DNA from: Heliomicrobium modesticaldum Ice1
GTDB lineage: Bacteria; Bacillota; Desulfitobacteriia; Heliobacteriales; Heliobacteriaceae
Length of the DNA stretch: 64,000 nucleotides
Assembly (NCBI RefSeq): GCF_000019165.1
Contig: NC_010337.2
Coordinates: 2,194,501 to 2,258,500 of the forward strand
Reading direction: 5' to 3'
Below, piece by piece: positions 1 through 9,206 of this stretch. The number at the start of each line of letters is the position of its first letter. Position 1 is the stretch's first letter. The notes below the pieces were generated by a model. The model ran no database searches. It saw only the letters and a list, made by a program, of their open reading frames with translations, and was not told where the DNA came from. The position numbers were made by a program, and so were the translations under genes.

Positions 1-87
1 CACCCCAACATGGCGCGGTTGTTGCTGCCGGATGAGTTTGAAGGACATCCCTTGCGGAAAGATTTCAAGCTCCAACCAAGAGCGTAG
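1..87 (+). CDS. nuoC: NADH-quinone oxidoreductase subunit C, C-terminal end (partial)
   Basis: The window opens inside a reading frame that gives 28 residues before a TAG at 85-87. The end reads LLPDEFEGHPLRKDF, the typical C-terminus of NuoC, the 30-kDa subunit of the peripheral connecting arm of complex I. Only the tail is present, so length and domain content cannot be judged. It sits 14 bases upstream of nuoD, as expected for a nuoABCD order, which implies that nuoA and nuoB lie just outside the window. Confidence 0.85.
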   Translation, partial: HPNMARLLLPDEFEGHPLRKDFKLQPRA

Positions 88-101
88 GGTGGTGAGATCC
101 T

Positions 102-1196
102 TTGCAAACACAAACCTATGAACTGAACTTCGGGCCGCAGCACCCATCGACCCACGGCGTGTTGCGGATCGTTCTAGAATTGGACGGCGAGGTCGTCGTC
201 AAAGCGACGCCGGTCATCGGCTATCTCCATCGCGGGATCGAGAAGATCTGCGAGAACCGGACCTATATCCAGACGGTCCCCTTCACCGACCGGATGGACT
301 ACCTGGCCGGCATGGGCAACAACCTGGGCATCTCTCAGGCTGTGGAAAAGCTGATGGGCGTCGAGGTGCCCGAGCGAGCCGAATACATCCGCGTGATCAT
401 GTGCGAATTGTCCCGGATCGCCTCTCACATGATCTGCTGCGGCAGCCTTGTCCAGGACCTCGGCGGCGTGACTGGCTTCGTCTTTTTTATCCGCGACCGG
501 GAACACATTCTGGAGCTGTTCAACCGCGCTTGCGGCGCCCGGATGACCTTCAACTACATCCGCCCTGGCGGCGTCGCCCAGGACCTGCCGGATGGTTGGG
601 TGGCCCAGTGTCGGAAATTCCTCGCCGACTTTAAAGGCATGATGGAGACCTACGATAAGCTGATCGTCGGCAACGAGATTTTTCAGATGCGGCTAAAGGG
701 CGTGGCGCCTCTCAGCGCCGAGCGAGCCATCGCCATGTCGGCTACCGGCGGGGTGCTCAGGGCCAGTGGCGTCGATTATGACGTCCGCAAGGCTGATCCT
801 TATGGGATCTATGACCGTTTCGACTTCAAGGTCCCCCTGGGGACCAAAGGCGACAACTGGGACCGCTTCATGGTGCGGATGGAAGAGATGGAGCAGTCGG
901 CTAGGATCATCGAGCAGGCGCTCGATCAGCTGCCCGAGGGTCCCATCATGGCCAAGATGCCCAAGGCGATCAAGCCGCCTGTCGGCGAGGTCTATCACCG
1001 GATCGAGAACGCCAAAGGCGAGATCGGCTTCTACGTCGTCAGCGACGGTTCTCTAAAGCCCTATCGCTGGCATGCCCGCCGCGCCGCCATGATCAATCTC
1101 CAACTCCTGGACGAGCTCTGCCGCGGCTTTAAAATCGGTGATGTCGTCGCCATCCTGGGCACCCTGGATCCGGTGCTGGGTGAGGTAGACTGTTGA
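102..1196 (+). CDS. nuoD: NADH-quinone oxidoreductase subunit D (49-kDa subunit)
   Basis: 364 residues starting at TTG 102, behind a GGTGGTGAG Shine-Dalgarno-like stretch. The N-terminal GPQHPSTHG motif is the conserved NuoD loop that helps form the quinone site with NuoB, and the protein ends in the family-typical GEVDC. NuoD is part of the connecting (Q) module, passing electrons from the Fe-S chain to quinone at the membrane. Length is slightly short of the E. coli-type fused or long forms but normal for stand-alone NuoD. It is followed directly by nuoH, with no nuoE, nuoF or nuoG between, so this complex lacks the standard NADH-input module at this locus. Confidence 0.96.
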
Positions 1197-1217
1197 TGCA
1201 AGGTGGGAGACGATGAG

Positions 1218-2294
1218 ATGACTGACCAAAACATTTTTATGGCGATCAGCGGCTTCCTGCGGTCCTTTCTCGGCCCCTTGCTGGGTAACGACCTCACCGA
1301 TATCGTCATGTACGGTGCGGGGCTGCTGGGCGTCATCATTTTTATCTTCACCAACGCCGTTGTCTTGGTGCTAATGGAACGGAAGGTGGCCGCCTTCATG
1401 CAGTCCCGTCTCGGCCCCAACCGGGTAGGTCCCTGGGGTCTCTTGCAGACGGTGGCGGACACGCTGAAACTGCTCGTTAAGGAAGACTACAAGCCCCATA
1501 AGGTCGACCCCTGGGTCTGGGCCTTGGGTCCGGTATTGCTGTTCGTCCCGGCCATCGGCGCTTATGCCGTCATCCCTTTCGACGATCAAGCGGTTCCTGT
1601 GGACCTCAACATCGGCATCTTCTACTTTATCGCCATATCGTCCTTGTCGACGCTGCCCTTTCTGATGGCCGGCTGGGGTTCCAACAACAAGTACTCCCTG
1701 ATCGGCGGCATGCGCTCTGTGGCCCAGATGATCAGTTATGAGGTTCCCCTGATCTTTTCGCTCATCGGCGTGATCATGCTGGTCGGCTCTCTTCAGATGT
1801 CCGCCATTGTGGAGGCGCAGCACCGCATCTGGTTCGTCTTCCTGCAACCGGTCGCCTTCCTGATCTATGTGATCGCGGCGACGGCGGAGACCAACCGGAC
1901 ACCCTTTGACCTTGTTGAGTGCGAGGGGGAAATCATCGCCGGTCCCTTCACGGAATACTCGGGCATGCGCTGGGCCATGTTCTTTTTGGCCGAATATGCC
2001 AACCTCGTCGCCGTATCGGCCATCGCCACGACTCTCTTTCTCGGGGGCTGGCAGCCGCTGCCCCTGCCGGGAGCACTGGGCGACCTGATGGCCTTTATTC
2101 CGGGTTGGGCCTGGTTCGCAGGGAAGACCTATTTCATGATCTTCCTCTTCATGTGGTTCCGCTGGACCTTCCCGCGTTTCCGCGTTGACCAACTGATGGC
2201 CTTCGGCTGGAAAGTCTTGATTCCCCTGTCGCTGGCGAACATCCTGGTCACCGGGGTGGGGATCTATCTCTACCGCATGGCGATAGGAGGGTAA
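1218..2294 (+). CDS. nuoH: NADH-quinone oxidoreductase subunit H
   Basis: 358-residue multi-pass membrane protein that joins the peripheral arm to the membrane arm and forms much of the quinone chamber. Recognisable motifs are [19 protein letters not shown] near residue 55 and the acidic loop [17 protein letters not shown], a NuoH hallmark thought to link quinone chemistry to proton pumping. I place the start at ATG 1218, because GGTGGGAG at 1203-1210 is a well-spaced ribosome binding site; an upstream in-frame GTG at 1203 lies inside that site. Eight or so hydrophobic segments are visible. Confidence 0.95.
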   Translation: MTDQNIFMAISGFLRSFLGPLLGNDLTDIVMYGAGLLGVIIFIFTNAVVLVLMERKVAAFMQSRLGPNRVGPWGLLQTVADTLKLLVKEDYKPHKVDPWVWALGPVLLFVPAIGAYAVIPFDDQAVPVDLNIGIFYFIAISSLSTLPFLMAGWGSNNKYSLIGGMRSVAQMISYEVPLIFSLIGVIMLVGSLQMSAIVEAQHRIWFVFLQPVAFLIYVIAATAETNRTPFDLVECEGEIIAGPFTEYSGMRWAMFFLAEYANLVAVSAIATTLFLGGWQPLPLPGALGDLMAFIPGWAWFAGKTYFMIFLFMWFRWTFPRFRVDQLMAFGWKVLIPLSLANILVTGVGIYLYRMAIGG

Positions 2295-2297
2295 TGG

Positions 2298-2741
2298 ATG
2301 CAAGGCAAAGGTTTGCTCACCGGGATGTGGGTCACCCTCAAGGAGTTCTTCCGCAAAAAAGTGACCGAAGAGTACCCCGATGTGATGCCTGACTTGGGCG
2401 ATCGTTTCAGGGGCGGCACGCTGAAACTGCAGACGAGCAAGTGCATCGCCTGCGGGATCTGCCAGAATGCCTGTCCTAACGGATCGATCAAGCTGACGAG
2501 TGTCAGGGATGAAAACAACAAACGCAAGTTGAGCACCTATGTGCATGATGCCGGGTTGTGCCTCTTTTGCAACCTCTGTATCGATGCCTGTCCGGTGAAG
2601 TGCATCGATTGGACAGGCGAGTTCGCCTTTTCAGGTTATTCCCGGGAAGACCTGGTCTTCGATTGCATCGAGCTGGCCCGTAGGCGTGGCTATGATGTGC
2701 CCGAGGTCAAGGAACCCCCGGCAGATGGGGAGAAGGGGTGA
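2298..2741 (+). CDS. nuoI: NADH-quinone oxidoreductase subunit I (2x[4Fe-4S] ferredoxin-like)
   Basis: 147 residues with two CxxCxxCxxxCP clusters (CIACGICQNACP and CLFCNLCIDACP), which bind the N6a/N6b [4Fe-4S] centres carrying electrons toward NuoB. An amphipathic N-terminus precedes the clusters, as usual. GGAGG sits 7 bases before ATG 2298. In complexes that lack NuoEFG, NuoI is the outermost Fe-S subunit and a plausible docking point for ferredoxin or another soluble donor; that role is inference here. Confidence 0.95.
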   Translation: MQGKGLLTGMWVTLKEFFRKKVTEEYPDVMPDLGDRFRGGTLKLQTSKCIACGICQNACPNGSIKLTSVRDENNKRKLSTYVHDAGLCLFCNLCIDACPVKCIDWTGEFAFSGYSREDLVFDCIELARRRGYDVPEVKEPPADGEKG

Positions 2742-2748
2742 TGGGCCG

Positions 2749-3261
2749 ATGATGAATGAATGGATTTATGCGGGGGCTTTTTACGGCCTTGCCGCGCTGA
2801 CTCTCCTGTCGGCCGCCGGGGTGGTCTTTCTCAAGGATATCGTCCATTCGGCCCTGTTGCTGGCAGCGTCTTTCATCGGTGTCGCCGGAATTTACGTTCT
2901 CCTGAACGCTGACTTTTTGGCGGCTGTGCAGGTGCTCGTTTATGGCGGCGCCGTGGCCATCTTGATCGCTTTCGGCGTCATGTTGACCCGCCGTCCGCAC
3001 ATGAAAGAAACAAACGCCAACAACCGCTGGGTTGTCTGGGGCGCTTTCACCGCAGCCTTCACCTTTGCCATCTGCGGCTGGGCGATCGCTTTCACTCCCT
3101 TTATGCCCATCGATGCATCGCCGGCGCAGGTGACGGCCATCGACGGGATCGCCACGCAACTACTGGGGGACTTCGTTGTGCCCTTTGAGGCGGCAGCCAT
3201 CCTGCTGACTGTTGCCCTGATCGGCGCCATCATCCTTGCGAAGGGGGCGAAGGAAGCGTGA
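2749..3261 (+). CDS. nuoJ: NADH-quinone oxidoreductase subunit J
   Basis: 170-residue membrane protein with about five hydrophobic segments. The third segment carries the [15 protein letters not shown] stretch typical of NuoJ (ND6). It lies in the proton-translocating membrane arm next to NuoK and NuoH. The start chosen is ATG 2749, eight bases after AAGGGGTG; the reading frame runs further upstream into nuoI but without a better ribosome binding site. It overlaps the nuoK start by 4 bases, suggesting translational coupling. Confidence 0.93.
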   Translation: MMNEWIYAGAFYGLAALTLLSAAGVVFLKDIVHSALLLAASFIGVAGIYVLLNADFLAAVQVLVYGGAVAILIAFGVMLTRRPHMKETNANNRWVVWGAFTAAFTFAICGWAIAFTPFMPIDASPAQVTAIDGIATQLLGDFVVPFEAAAILLTVALIGAIILAKGAKEA

Positions 3262-3593
3262 CCAACCCAATGGCTTTAGTGGCTCCCATCGGACTGACCC
3301 ATTTCCTGCTGCTCGGCACAGCACTCTTCTGCCTCGGCCTCTACTCCGTCTTTATTAAAAGGAACGCCATCGCCTTGTTGATGGGCATCGAACTGATGTT
3401 GAACGCGGTGAACGTCAACCTTATCGCTTTTAACAAGTTCATCGCCCCGGCCAGTTATACAGGGCAGGTCTTTTCCATCTTCGTCATCGTCGTGGCAGCG
3501 GCTGAGGTGGCCGTAGGACTGGCCCTTGTGATCAGCATTTACCGGGATCGCGCCACCACCAGCGTGGATGACCTCGATTGGCTCAAATGGTAG
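3258..3593 (+). CDS. nuoK: NADH-quinone oxidoreductase subunit K
   Basis: 111 residues, three transmembrane helices. The conserved [16 protein letters not shown] segment includes the membrane-buried glutamate needed for proton transfer in NuoK/MrpC-type proteins. It starts at GTG 3258, overlapping the nuoJ stop. An N-terminal extension of about ten residues ([11 protein letters not shown]) precedes the first helix. Confidence 0.95.
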   Translation: MTNPMALVAPIGLTHFLLLGTALFCLGLYSVFIKRNAIALLMGIELMLNAVNVNLIAFNKFIAPASYTGQVFSIFVIVVAAAEVAVGLALVISIYRDRATTSVDDLDWLKW

Positions 3594-3642
3594 GCCGAGT
3601 GCAACAGCGACAACCGGAAAGTAAGGTAGGTGTGGCAAAGGA

Positions 3643-5559
3643 ATGGATTTTGCCCTGTTTAGTCTGAATAATGCCTGGCTGATTCCGCTGCTGCCCTTTG
3701 TGGCCTTTGTGCTGATCGCCTTCCCCTTCAAGAACATGGAGAAAACGGCATCCACGACGGCCATCCTCTTCTGCGGCGCTTCTTTTCTGCTTTCGCTGGG
3801 CGTCGTCGCGGGGATTTTGCAGCATCCGGAATTGATCGAACAACCCTTCATCAAAGAAGTGCGCTGGTTTTCCATGCCTGGTTTGAGCATCACCATGGGC
3901 CAGTATATCGACCCCATTTCGGCCATGATGCTCTTTGTCGTCACCCTCGTGGCGACGATGGTCATGATCTATTCGACCGGCTACATGCATGGCGACCCGG
4001 GCTATACGCGTTTTTTCGCCTATCTGTCCCTCTTCGCCTGCTCCATGCTCGGTCTGGTCATCGCCACCAACCTCCTGCAGATGTTCATCTTCTGGGAATT
4101 GGTCGGCCTCTGTTCCTATCTGCTCATCGGCTATTACTACTTCAAAGATTCGGCGCGGGAAGCGGCCAAAAAGGCTTTTATGACGACTCGGATCGGCGAT
4201 TTTGGCCTGCTCCTGGGGATCATGTTCCTGCAGATCAACTTCGGCACCCTTGAATTTGCCGAACTGGCGGACAAGCTGCCGGCATTTGCCCTAGCCCACC
4301 CGGCGCTGATCACACTCATCGGCATCCTCGTTTTCATCGGTCCCATTGGCAAATCTGGCCAGTTTCCGCTCCACGTCTGGTTGCCCGATGCCATGGAGGG
4401 TCCTTCCCCTGTGTCCGCCCTGATTCACGCTGCTACGATGGTCGTCGCCGGTGTCTACTTGGTGGCTCGCGCATTCACGCTCTTCCAAGTGGCGCCTGAA
4501 GCGCAGCACTTCGTCGCCTATATCGGGGGCTTTACAGCCTTCTTCGCCGCCTCCATCGCCTTGACCCAGCGGGAGATGAAACGAATCTTGGCCTATTCGA
4601 CAGTCTCCCAGTTGGGCTATATGATGATGGCCCTCGGCGTTGGCAGTCTGACGGCCTCCATGTTCCACTTGATGACCCATGCCTTCTTCAAGGCACTCAT
4701 GTTCCTTGCCGCCGGTTCTGCCCTGCACGCCCTGCACGGCACAGCAGACATCTTCGAGATGGGCGGTCTGCGCAAGAAAATGCCTTGGACAGCGGCCTTC
4801 ATGGTCATCGGCACCCTGGCCATCGCCGGCATCCCGCCTTTTGCCGGTTTCTGGTCTAAGGATGAGATCCTGCTGATGACAAAGCTGCACGGCTTTACGG
4901 ATCTCTACATCTTGGCGTCGCTGACCGCCTTTATGACCGCTTTCTACATGTCGCGGATGGTCTTTGTGGCCTTCTTCGGCAAAGAAAATCCCAAAAACCA
5001 TCCCCATGAGTCCCCTTGGAACATGATTCTGCCTATGGCTGTCCTGGCTGTCTTGGCCATTGTGGGCGGTCTTGTCGGAACACCCTGGACGGAGCATGGC
5101 TTCGGCTACTGGGTGCGCTATGGCGAGTACCACCATCCAGAAGTCGACTGGTCAGTCATGGGTGGCTCCGTCGTCTTGGCCGTCGCCGGCATCAGCCTCG
5201 CCTGGGCCATCTATGGTGCTAAACTGATTGACAATGAGAAGTTGGCTCGCCGCGCCGGCATCCTCTACACCTTGTCCTATCGCAAATTTTTCATTGATGA
5301 GATCTATCAAGCCATCAACAAGACCCTTGTGGCAGGCACAGCCCGTTTCCTCTATTGGGTCGATATCCACATCGTCGATGGTTTCATCGATGGCCTTGCT
5401 GACGGCACAGGCTGGGCAGGACGCCGCTTGCGCCGCGTCCAGACTGGACAGTTGCAGCATTACGCTATGATCTTCTTCTTCACCGTTGTTCTGATGGCAG
5501 TCATGATGGGCCTGATGGGGAACCACTCCGCCATGGCCTTGATCGGAGGTGGAAAGTGA
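3643..5559 (+). CDS. nuoL: NADH-quinone oxidoreductase subunit L (antiporter-like)
   Basis: 638-residue protein of the Mrp-antiporter-like family, the distal proton-pumping subunit of complex I, with the long lateral helix at its C-terminal end. The core carries the GPSPVSALIHAATMVVAGVY signature around residue 250, the YSTVSQLGYM segment and the SKDEILL motif. Length is normal for NuoL. The next gene, nuoM, starts 4 bases before its stop. Confidence 0.96.
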   Translation: MDFALFSLNNAWLIPLLPFVAFVLIAFPFKNMEKTASTTAILFCGASFLLSLGVVAGILQHPELIEQPFIKEVRWFSMPGLSITMGQYIDPISAMMLFVVTLVATMVMIYSTGYMHGDPGYTRFFAYLSLFACSMLGLVIATNLLQMFIFWELVGLCSYLLIGYYYFKDSAREAAKKAFMTTRIGDFGLLLGIMFLQINFGTLEFAELADKLPAFALAHPALITLIGILVFIGPIGKSGQFPLHVWLPDAMEGPSPVSALIHAATMVVAGVYLVARAFTLFQVAPEAQHFVAYIGGFTAFFAASIALTQREMKRILAYSTVSQLGYMMMALGVGSLTASMFHLMTHAFFKALMFLAAGSALHALHGTADIFEMGGLRKKMPWTAAFMVIGTLAIAGIPPFAGFWSKDEILLMTKLHGFTDLYILASLTAFMTAFYMSRMVFVAFFGKENPKNHPHESPWNMILPMAVLAVLAIVGGLVGTPWTEHGFGYWVRYGEYHHPEVDWSVMGGSVVLAVAGISLAWAIYGAKLIDNEKLARRAGILYTLSYRKFFIDEIYQAINKTLVAGTARFLYWVDIHIVDGFIDGLADGTGWAGRRLRRVQTGQLQHYAMIFFFTVVLMAVMMGLMGNHSAMALIGGGK

Positions 5560-7076
5560 TGGGCTTCCCTTTGCTGACCATCACGCTGTTGGCGCCGATC
5601 ATCGGAGCCTTGGTGCTGGTGTTCGTTCCGCAGGATGAGCATAAGTCGATCAAGTGGATCGCCGCCTTTTCTATGGCTGTGTCTCTGATCCTCACCTTGT
5701 ACGCCTATTTCGCCTATGACTTTGCCCTCGGGGGTATGCAGTTTACGGAAGATGTGGTCTGGGTGAGGGAACTGGGCGTCACCTACGCGATGGGCGTCGA
5801 CGGCCTCTCGCTGCCCATGCTGTTGCTCACCAACCTGATCGGCTTCAGCGCCATCTTCGCCTCCTGGAACCAAGAAAAACGGCCGAAAGTCTTCTTTGTC
5901 CTCCTGCTTCTGCTTATCGCCGGGGTCATGGGCACCTTCATCAGCCGCGACCTCTTCATCTTCTTCCTCTTCTATGAAGTGGTGGTCATCCCCATCTATA
6001 TCATGGTGATCATCTGGGGCTCCAGCAAGCGGGTCACCAAAGAGTATGCAGGTATGAAGCTGACCATCTACCTGCTCATCGGGTCAGCCTTCCTGCTCGT
6101 CGGCGTCATCGCTATCTACCTGAACGCCTTCCCGGCTGGTGAGCGCACCTTCCTCATGGAAAAACTGGCGACGGCGAATTTCAGCGACTCCTTCCAGATC
6201 TTCGCTTTCTTCTTGCTTGCCGTCGGTTTCGGGTCGTTGCTCTCCATGTTCCCCTTCCACTCCTGGTCGCCCGACGGCTACGCCGGCGCACCGACTGCCG
6301 TCTCCATGATCCACGCCGGTGTCTTGAAGAAGATCGGCGGCTACGGTCTCATCCGTCTTGGTCTTTTGACCTTGCCGGTGGGGGCCAAGTTCTGGGCACC
6401 TGTTATCGCTTTCCTGGCTGTGGCCAACGTGGCCTATGCGGCGATGATCGCCTTGGCTCAGAAGGACCTCAAGTATGTCGTCGGTTACTCCTCAGTGAGC
6501 CACATGGGCTATGTGCTGATCGGCCTGGCGGCGCTGAACGTCATCGGCATCAACGGCGCCGTCGCCAACATGTTCGCTCATGGCATCATGTCGGCCCTCT
6601 TCTTCGCCATGATCGGCCATCTCTACGAAAAAACCCACACCCGTTGGATCCCCGATATGGGCGGTCTGGCCCACCAGATGCCTCGGGTGGCCATCGGCTT
6701 TATGATGGCGGGCATGGCCTCGCTCGGACTGCCGGGTCTGATCTCCTTCATCCCCGAGTTCACCATCTTTGTCGGCTCCTTCTCTGTCTACAAGGTCCTG
6801 GCTATCATCGCCATCTCCGGCATCATCATCACCGCTCTCTATACCTTGCGGATGATCGCCGATGTGCTCTTCGGACCGCGACGCTCCGAATTTGACCACC
6901 TGCAGGACGCGAAGGGCGCCGAACTGGTGCCGTTGCTCGTCCTCGGCTCCGTTCTGGTCCTGGGCGGCATGTTCCCGCACCTGCTGATGGATATGGTCAA
7001 TTCCGGCGTCGAGCCCCTGGTGGCGGCCTTCCTGGCCAAATTGGGCGCCGCCCCCATGATCGGAGGTGGCTTCTGA
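5556..7076 (+). CDS. nuoM: NADH-quinone oxidoreductase subunit M (antiporter-like)
   Basis: 506 residues, about 14 transmembrane segments, homologous to NuoL and NuoN. Conserved features include the FYEVVVIPIYIM segment with its buried glutamate, the FPFHSWSPDGYAGAPTAVS loop and YSSVSHMGYV. Start is ATG 5556, inside the end of nuoL (GGAGGTGGAAAGTG just upstream). It acts as a proton channel in the membrane arm. Confidence 0.96.
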   Translation: MMGFPLLTITLLAPIIGALVLVFVPQDEHKSIKWIAAFSMAVSLILTLYAYFAYDFALGGMQFTEDVVWVRELGVTYAMGVDGLSLPMLLLTNLIGFSAIFASWNQEKRPKVFFVLLLLLIAGVMGTFISRDLFIFFLFYEVVVIPIYIMVIIWGSSKRVTKEYAGMKLTIYLLIGSAFLLVGVIAIYLNAFPAGERTFLMEKLATANFSDSFQIFAFFLLAVGFGSLLSMFPFHSWSPDGYAGAPTAVSMIHAGVLKKIGGYGLIRLGLLTLPVGAKFWAPVIAFLAVANVAYAAMIALAQKDLKYVVGYSSVSHMGYVLIGLAALNVIGINGAVANMFAHGIMSALFFAMIGHLYEKTHTRWIPDMGGLAHQMPRVAIGFMMAGMASLGLPGLISFIPEFTIFVGSFSVYKVLAIIAISGIIITALYTLRMIADVLFGPRRSEFDHLQDAKGAELVPLLVLGSVLVLGGMFPHLLMDMVNSGVEPLVAAFLAKLGAAPMIGGGF

Positions 7077-7077
7077 G

Positions 7078-8496
7078 ATGAATTTTAGTCTGCTCACGAC
7101 AGAAATGCTGACGGCTTTGCTGGGCATCGGGTTGCTGGCCATCGGCTTGCTCAACCGGAAAAAAGATAGTCATCGCGGCGTCGCCTATGCGGCTGTCTTC
7201 GGCCTGTTGGGTATCCTCGTGGTCACCTTCTTCCAGTATGGCATCAACACCAACACCTTCCACCAACTCTGGATCCTGGACGATTACTCCGTTTTCATGA
7301 AGGAGATCTTCCTCGTCGCCGCGATCCTCGTCATCTTGTCGGCCATCGACTATGTAGATGGACTGCCCCGATTTAAGACCGAGTTCTACGCGTTGCTCGT
7401 CTTTGCCACCCTGGGCATGATGGTCATGGCTTCGGCAAACGACCTGGTCACTCTCTATGTCGGCATGGAACTGATGACAATCACTTTCTTCATTCTCGTC
7501 GCATATATCCTTGGCGACGGCCGTTCCTCGGAGGCGGGTGTCAAGTACCTGCTACTCGGCGGCGCTTCTTCGGCAGTGTTGCTCTATGGGTTGAGCCTCC
7601 TCTATGGCTTGACAGGTACCACGGTCATCCCCGACCTGCTGGCGCGGCTCACCTGGAGCCCTGCGCTGGCGATCGCCGTCGTCACCATCATTGCCGGTTT
7701 CGGCTTTAAGATCTCTGCTGTGCCTTTTCACATGTGGTCGCCTGACATCTACGAAGGTGCCCCGACGCCGGTCACCGGCTTCCTGGCGGCAGCCTCCAAA
7801 GCGGCCGGTTTTGCTGTCCTGGTTCGTCTATTTCTGGAAGGTATGCCCCTTCAGGGCGGCGCCGACTGGCTGACGGTCATTGCAGTTTTGGCTGGCGTCA
7901 CCATGGTGATCGGCAACGTTGTCGCCATCCCCCAGACCAATATCAAACGAATGCTGGCCTATTCCTCTGTCGCTCAGGCCGGCTACCTGTTGGTCGGTCT
8001 CATGTCGACAGACGCTCCCGGCGTGAAGGGCATTCTCTTCTACGCTATGCTTTATGTGGTCGCTAACATGGGCGCCTTTGCTGTTGCTACTGCCGTCGGT
8101 CGGGCTATCGGATCTGATGAGATTGCTGATTATGCCGGACTGTCTCAGCGACAGCCTCTTCTGGCATCGGTGATGACCATCAGCCTGCTCTCGCTGGCCG
8201 GTATCCCGCCTCTTGCCGGTTTTGTCGGCAAGCTGTACCTTTTTTCGGCTATCATGGACAAGGGCGTCCTCTGGCCGGCCTTCCTTGGCTTCGTCATGTC
8301 CATGGTCTCCGTCTACTACTATCTGAATGTGTCCCTCTATATGTGGCGCGATGACCCGAAGGACGACCGGCCTATACCTGTTTCTGGCCCCATGAAGCTG
8401 ACGGTCATCTTCTCCATGGTCGTGACTGTCATCCTGGGTATCTACCCGGGTCCGTTGGCAGAAGTGGCGACGGTGGCTGCGAAATCGCTTTTCTAA
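7078..8496 (+). CDS. nuoN: NADH-quinone oxidoreductase subunit N (antiporter-like)
   Basis: 472 residues; third antiporter-like subunit, closest to NuoK/NuoJ. Motifs: FHMWSPDIYEGAPTPVTGF, YSSVAQAGYLLVGL and LAGIPPLAGFVGKLYLF. GGAGGT at 7062-7067 favours ATG 7078 rather than the in-frame GTG at 7066, which overlaps that ribosome binding site. It ends the nuo cluster; 175 bases without a gene follow. Confidence 0.95.
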   Translation: MNFSLLTTEMLTALLGIGLLAIGLLNRKKDSHRGVAYAAVFGLLGILVVTFFQYGINTNTFHQLWILDDYSVFMKEIFLVAAILVILSAIDYVDGLPRFKTEFYALLVFATLGMMVMASANDLVTLYVGMELMTITFFILVAYILGDGRSSEAGVKYLLLGGASSAVLLYGLSLLYGLTGTTVIPDLLARLTWSPALAIAVVTIIAGFGFKISAVPFHMWSPDIYEGAPTPVTGFLAAASKAAGFAVLVRLFLEGMPLQGGADWLTVIAVLAGVTMVIGNVVAIPQTNIKRMLAYSSVAQAGYLLVGLMSTDAPGVKGILFYAMLYVVANMGAFAVATAVGRAIGSDEIADYAGLSQRQPLLASVMTISLLSLAGIPPLAGFVGKLYLFSAIMDKGVLWPAFLGFVMSMVSVYYYLNVSLYMWRDDPKDDRPIPVSGPMKLTVIFSMVVTVILGIYPGPLAEVATVAAKSLF

Positions 8497-8527
8497 GGTA
8501 TTCGATCGCTATCGATGGTAATAAAAC

Positions 8528-8564
8528 AGGGGATGCAAGGTATTTCTATGACGTTGCATCCCCT
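8528..8564. repeat. 11-bp inverted repeat after the nuo cluster
   Basis: AGGGGATGCAA at 8528-8538 pairs perfectly with TTGCATCCCCT at 8554-8564 around a 15-base loop. No T-run follows, so it is not a textbook intrinsic terminator. It may stabilise the 3' end of the nuo transcript or assist Rho-dependent ending. The rest of the gap to 8671 shows nothing clear. Confidence 0.5.
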
Positions 8565-8671
8565 ATCCGCACCAAGCAAGGCCATACCTATCTCCAACTG
8601 CAGCTTCAGCACCGGTGGTGTTCAGCTTTCCGATGATCACTCGTTAACGGAAGGCCAGATGGGGTGAGGAA

Positions 8672-9031
8672 ATGAACCGCGTTCTTCTGGGGCGATGGGG
8701 AGAAGAGAGGGCGCTGCAACACCTGCTGGGGCTGGGTTGGTCCTTGATCTGTCAGAATTATCGGACGCCCCGAGGCGAGATCGACTTGATCCTCCGAGAG
8801 TCGAATTGGATCGTCTTTGTGGAGGTTCGTACCCGGTCGTCGGAGCGTTTCGGGAGAGGCGAGGAGACGGTCGATTATCGCAAGCGCCGCAGACTGATGG
8901 CTACGGCAGGCCATTTTTTGGGCACTTATCAGGGCCCTCCGGGAGATCCCCGGTTTGATCTGATCAGCATTCTTCGCCTGGATAGTGGGGAGGAACAGTT
9001 ACAGCACATCCGAGGGATGTTTACACCGTGA
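8672..9031 (+). CDS. yraN: YraN/UPF0102 family endonuclease-like protein
   Basis: 119 residues, the usual size for the UPF0102 (YraN) family, which has a Holliday-junction-resolvase/restriction-endonuclease-like fold. Visible motifs are GRWGEERALQHL, the NYRTPRGEIDLI block with the acidic residue of the fold, FVEVRTRSS with the E-x-K/R-type core, and the family R(R)RL stretch. The biological role is unproven. It lies next to comM, a pairing common in Firmicutes near rnhB-dprA-topA. Confidence 0.9.
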   Translation: MNRVLLGRWGEERALQHLLGLGWSLICQNYRTPRGEIDLILRESNWIVFVEVRTRSSERFGRGEETVDYRKRRRLMATAGHFLGTYQGPPGDPRFDLISILRLDSGEEQLQHIRGMFTP

Positions 9032-9153
9032 GAGTCGTTACGCTCGATATCTGCATGTCATCGCCCGTCAAAGACGAGTCGATGCTTTTTTCTTTTTAAA
9101 AAATCTTACCACAACCAGCAAAGTAAATAAAAGGAAATAAAAATATTGTGTCG

Positions 9154-9203
9154 AAAACCTCCTATACACACTGCTTTAACAGAAAAAAGCGTTTGGAGGT
9201 TTT
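9154..9203 (+). promoter_or_regulatory. Inverted repeat overlapping the comM ribosome binding site
   Basis: AAAACCTCC (9154-9162) is the exact reverse complement of GGAGGTTTT (9195-9203), which contains the comM Shine-Dalgarno GGAGG. If both arms are in the transcript, a 9-bp stem would hide the ribosome binding site. A TATACA -10-like hexamer at 9164-9169 could instead start transcription downstream of the left arm, so the regulatory meaning is open. Confidence 0.35.
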
Positions 9204-9206
9204 GCT

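Noticed and set aside
1371-2546. A 391-codon open frame on the minus strand opposite nuoH/nuoI
   Set aside because: It is antisense to clear nuo genes, rich in His, Asp, Arg and Gln as expected from the complement of GC-rich codons, and has no recognisable motif.
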